A stretch of 6,411 nt of DNA, taken from CAXMNX01 sp051009475 (lineage in GTDB: Bacteria; Pseudomonadota; Alphaproteobacteria; Rhodobacterales; Rhodobacteraceae). Made by a program: the position numbers and the translations under genes. This document shows, piece by piece, positions 5,895 to 6,411 of this stretch (positions within the stretch are counted from its first letter, which is position 1; the number at the start of each line of letters is the position of its first letter). The notes beneath the pieces were generated by a model, which was not told the origin of the DNA, did no database searches, and saw only the letters and a program-made list of their open reading frames with translations. The stretch is taken from positions 1 through 6,411 of the forward strand of contig JBPCWO010000267.1 of NCBI GenBank assembly GCA_051009475.1, in the 5' to 3' direction.

Positions 5895-6411
5895 GTGCAG
5901 ATCAATCCAGCAATGGCTGCAACAGAATCGCCGCCTGTTATGGAGGCGAGGCGCTGGATTGAAGGCATCGCGTTTCCCGAAAACCGACCGCTTATTAACG
6001 TAAGCCAAGCCGCCCCGGTTGAACCGCCGCCGGTTGCGCTTCGAAAGGCGATTGCACAGTTTGCTGTCGAGCAGCCAGCAGCGCATTTATACGGACCGGT
6101 ATTAGGTCTTCCGGAACTCCGAACCGAAGTGGCGAAAGAATGGTCTGATGTTTATGGAGGTGAAATAGCTGCCAATAATGTTGCAATCACCTCTGGCTGC
6201 AATCAGGCGTTTGCCGCAGCGATGGCAACATTGGCAGGAAATTCAGATGAAGTAATTCTTCCATCACCCTGGTATTTCAATCATAAAATGTGGCTCGATA
6301 TGTCGGGCATTCGTGTTATCCCGTTGCCTTGTCAATCAGGAATGGTTCCAGATGCTGACCTCGCGCGTTCGCTGATAACCGACCGAACTCGTGCAATGGT
6401 CTTGGTGACAC
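5895..6411 (+). CDS. Class I/II PLP-dependent aminotransferase, N-terminal 172 residues; 3' end outside window
   Basis: The frame runs open to the window end. The visible part is the N-terminal arm and half of the large domain of a fold-type I aminotransferase: NPAMAATESPPVMEARRW (4-21), INVSQAAP (34-41), HLYGPVLGLPELR (64-76), the cofactor phosphate-binding SGCNQAF region (about 99-105) and PSPWYFNHKMWLD (120-132), whose aromatic residues should stack on the PLP ring. The catalytic lysine lies beyond the window. Substrate cannot be told; the protein belongs near the aspartate/aromatic aminotransferase group. I chose GTG at 5895 because the NP-x-PP-EARRW arm looks family-like and AGGG lies just upstream in the 6-bp gap after gpt, though its spacing is very short. 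ATG at 5913 would lose part of the arm. It is probably the third gene of the fabI-gpt cluster. Confidence 0.88.
   Translation, partial: MQINPAMAATESPPVMEARRWIEGIAFPENRPLINVSQAAPVEPPPVALRKAIAQFAVEQPAAHLYGPVLGLPELRTEVAKEWSDVYGGEIAANNVAITSGCNQAFAAAMATLAGNSDEVILPSPWYFNHKMWLDMSGIRVIPLPCQSGMVPDADLARSLITDRTRAMVLVT

Noticed and set aside
5619..6086. Minus-strand open frame of 155 residues
   Set aside because: It is antisense to the end of gpt and the start of the aminotransferase, both clearly coding on the plus strand.

Overview
The window looks like chromosomal DNA of an alphaproteobacterium of moderate GC content. The support is family-level likeness: an alphaproteobacterial-style class II ribonucleotide reductase, a two-domain cold shock protein followed by an exported DUF192 protein, and a FabI close in sequence to the sphingomonad type as I remember it. 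I could not run a search, so the order (perhaps Sphingomonadales or a relative) is a guess. I see no insertion sequence, phage gene, CRISPR array or other sign of recent transfer; this is core housekeeping DNA.

Layout. Positions 1-2130 (minus strand) hold the first 710 codons of nrdJ, the adenosylcobalamin-dependent ribonucleotide reductase, whose 3' end lies outside the window. Its upstream region (2131-2350) is rich in signals: a strong NrdR box, a weaker second box exactly 31 bp away, and a structured leader whose hairpin arm could also pair with the nrdJ ribosome binding site. Positions 2371-2399 hold a weak terminator-like hairpin, and 2400-2630 is non-coding. A proline tRNA (anticodon UGG) lies at 2631-2707, followed on the same minus strand by a secreted DUF192 protein, a tandem cold shock domain protein (the two genes overlap by 4 bp), and pdxH (pyridoxamine 5'-phosphate oxidase).

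A 79-bp gap separates pdxH from the divergent plus-strand cluster: fabI (enoyl-ACP reductase), gpt (xanthine phosphoribosyltransferase, 5-bp gap) and a class I/II PLP-dependent aminotransferase (6-bp gap, GTG start, cut by the window end).

Together the genes cover dNTP supply (nrdJ), purine salvage (gpt), fatty acid elongation (fabI), PLP supply (pdxH) and a PLP enzyme (the aminotransferase). I did not find a clearly new multi-gene system. The most interesting points are the nrdJ control region with its possible RNA switch, and a threonine in FabI at a position where proline is nearly invariant.
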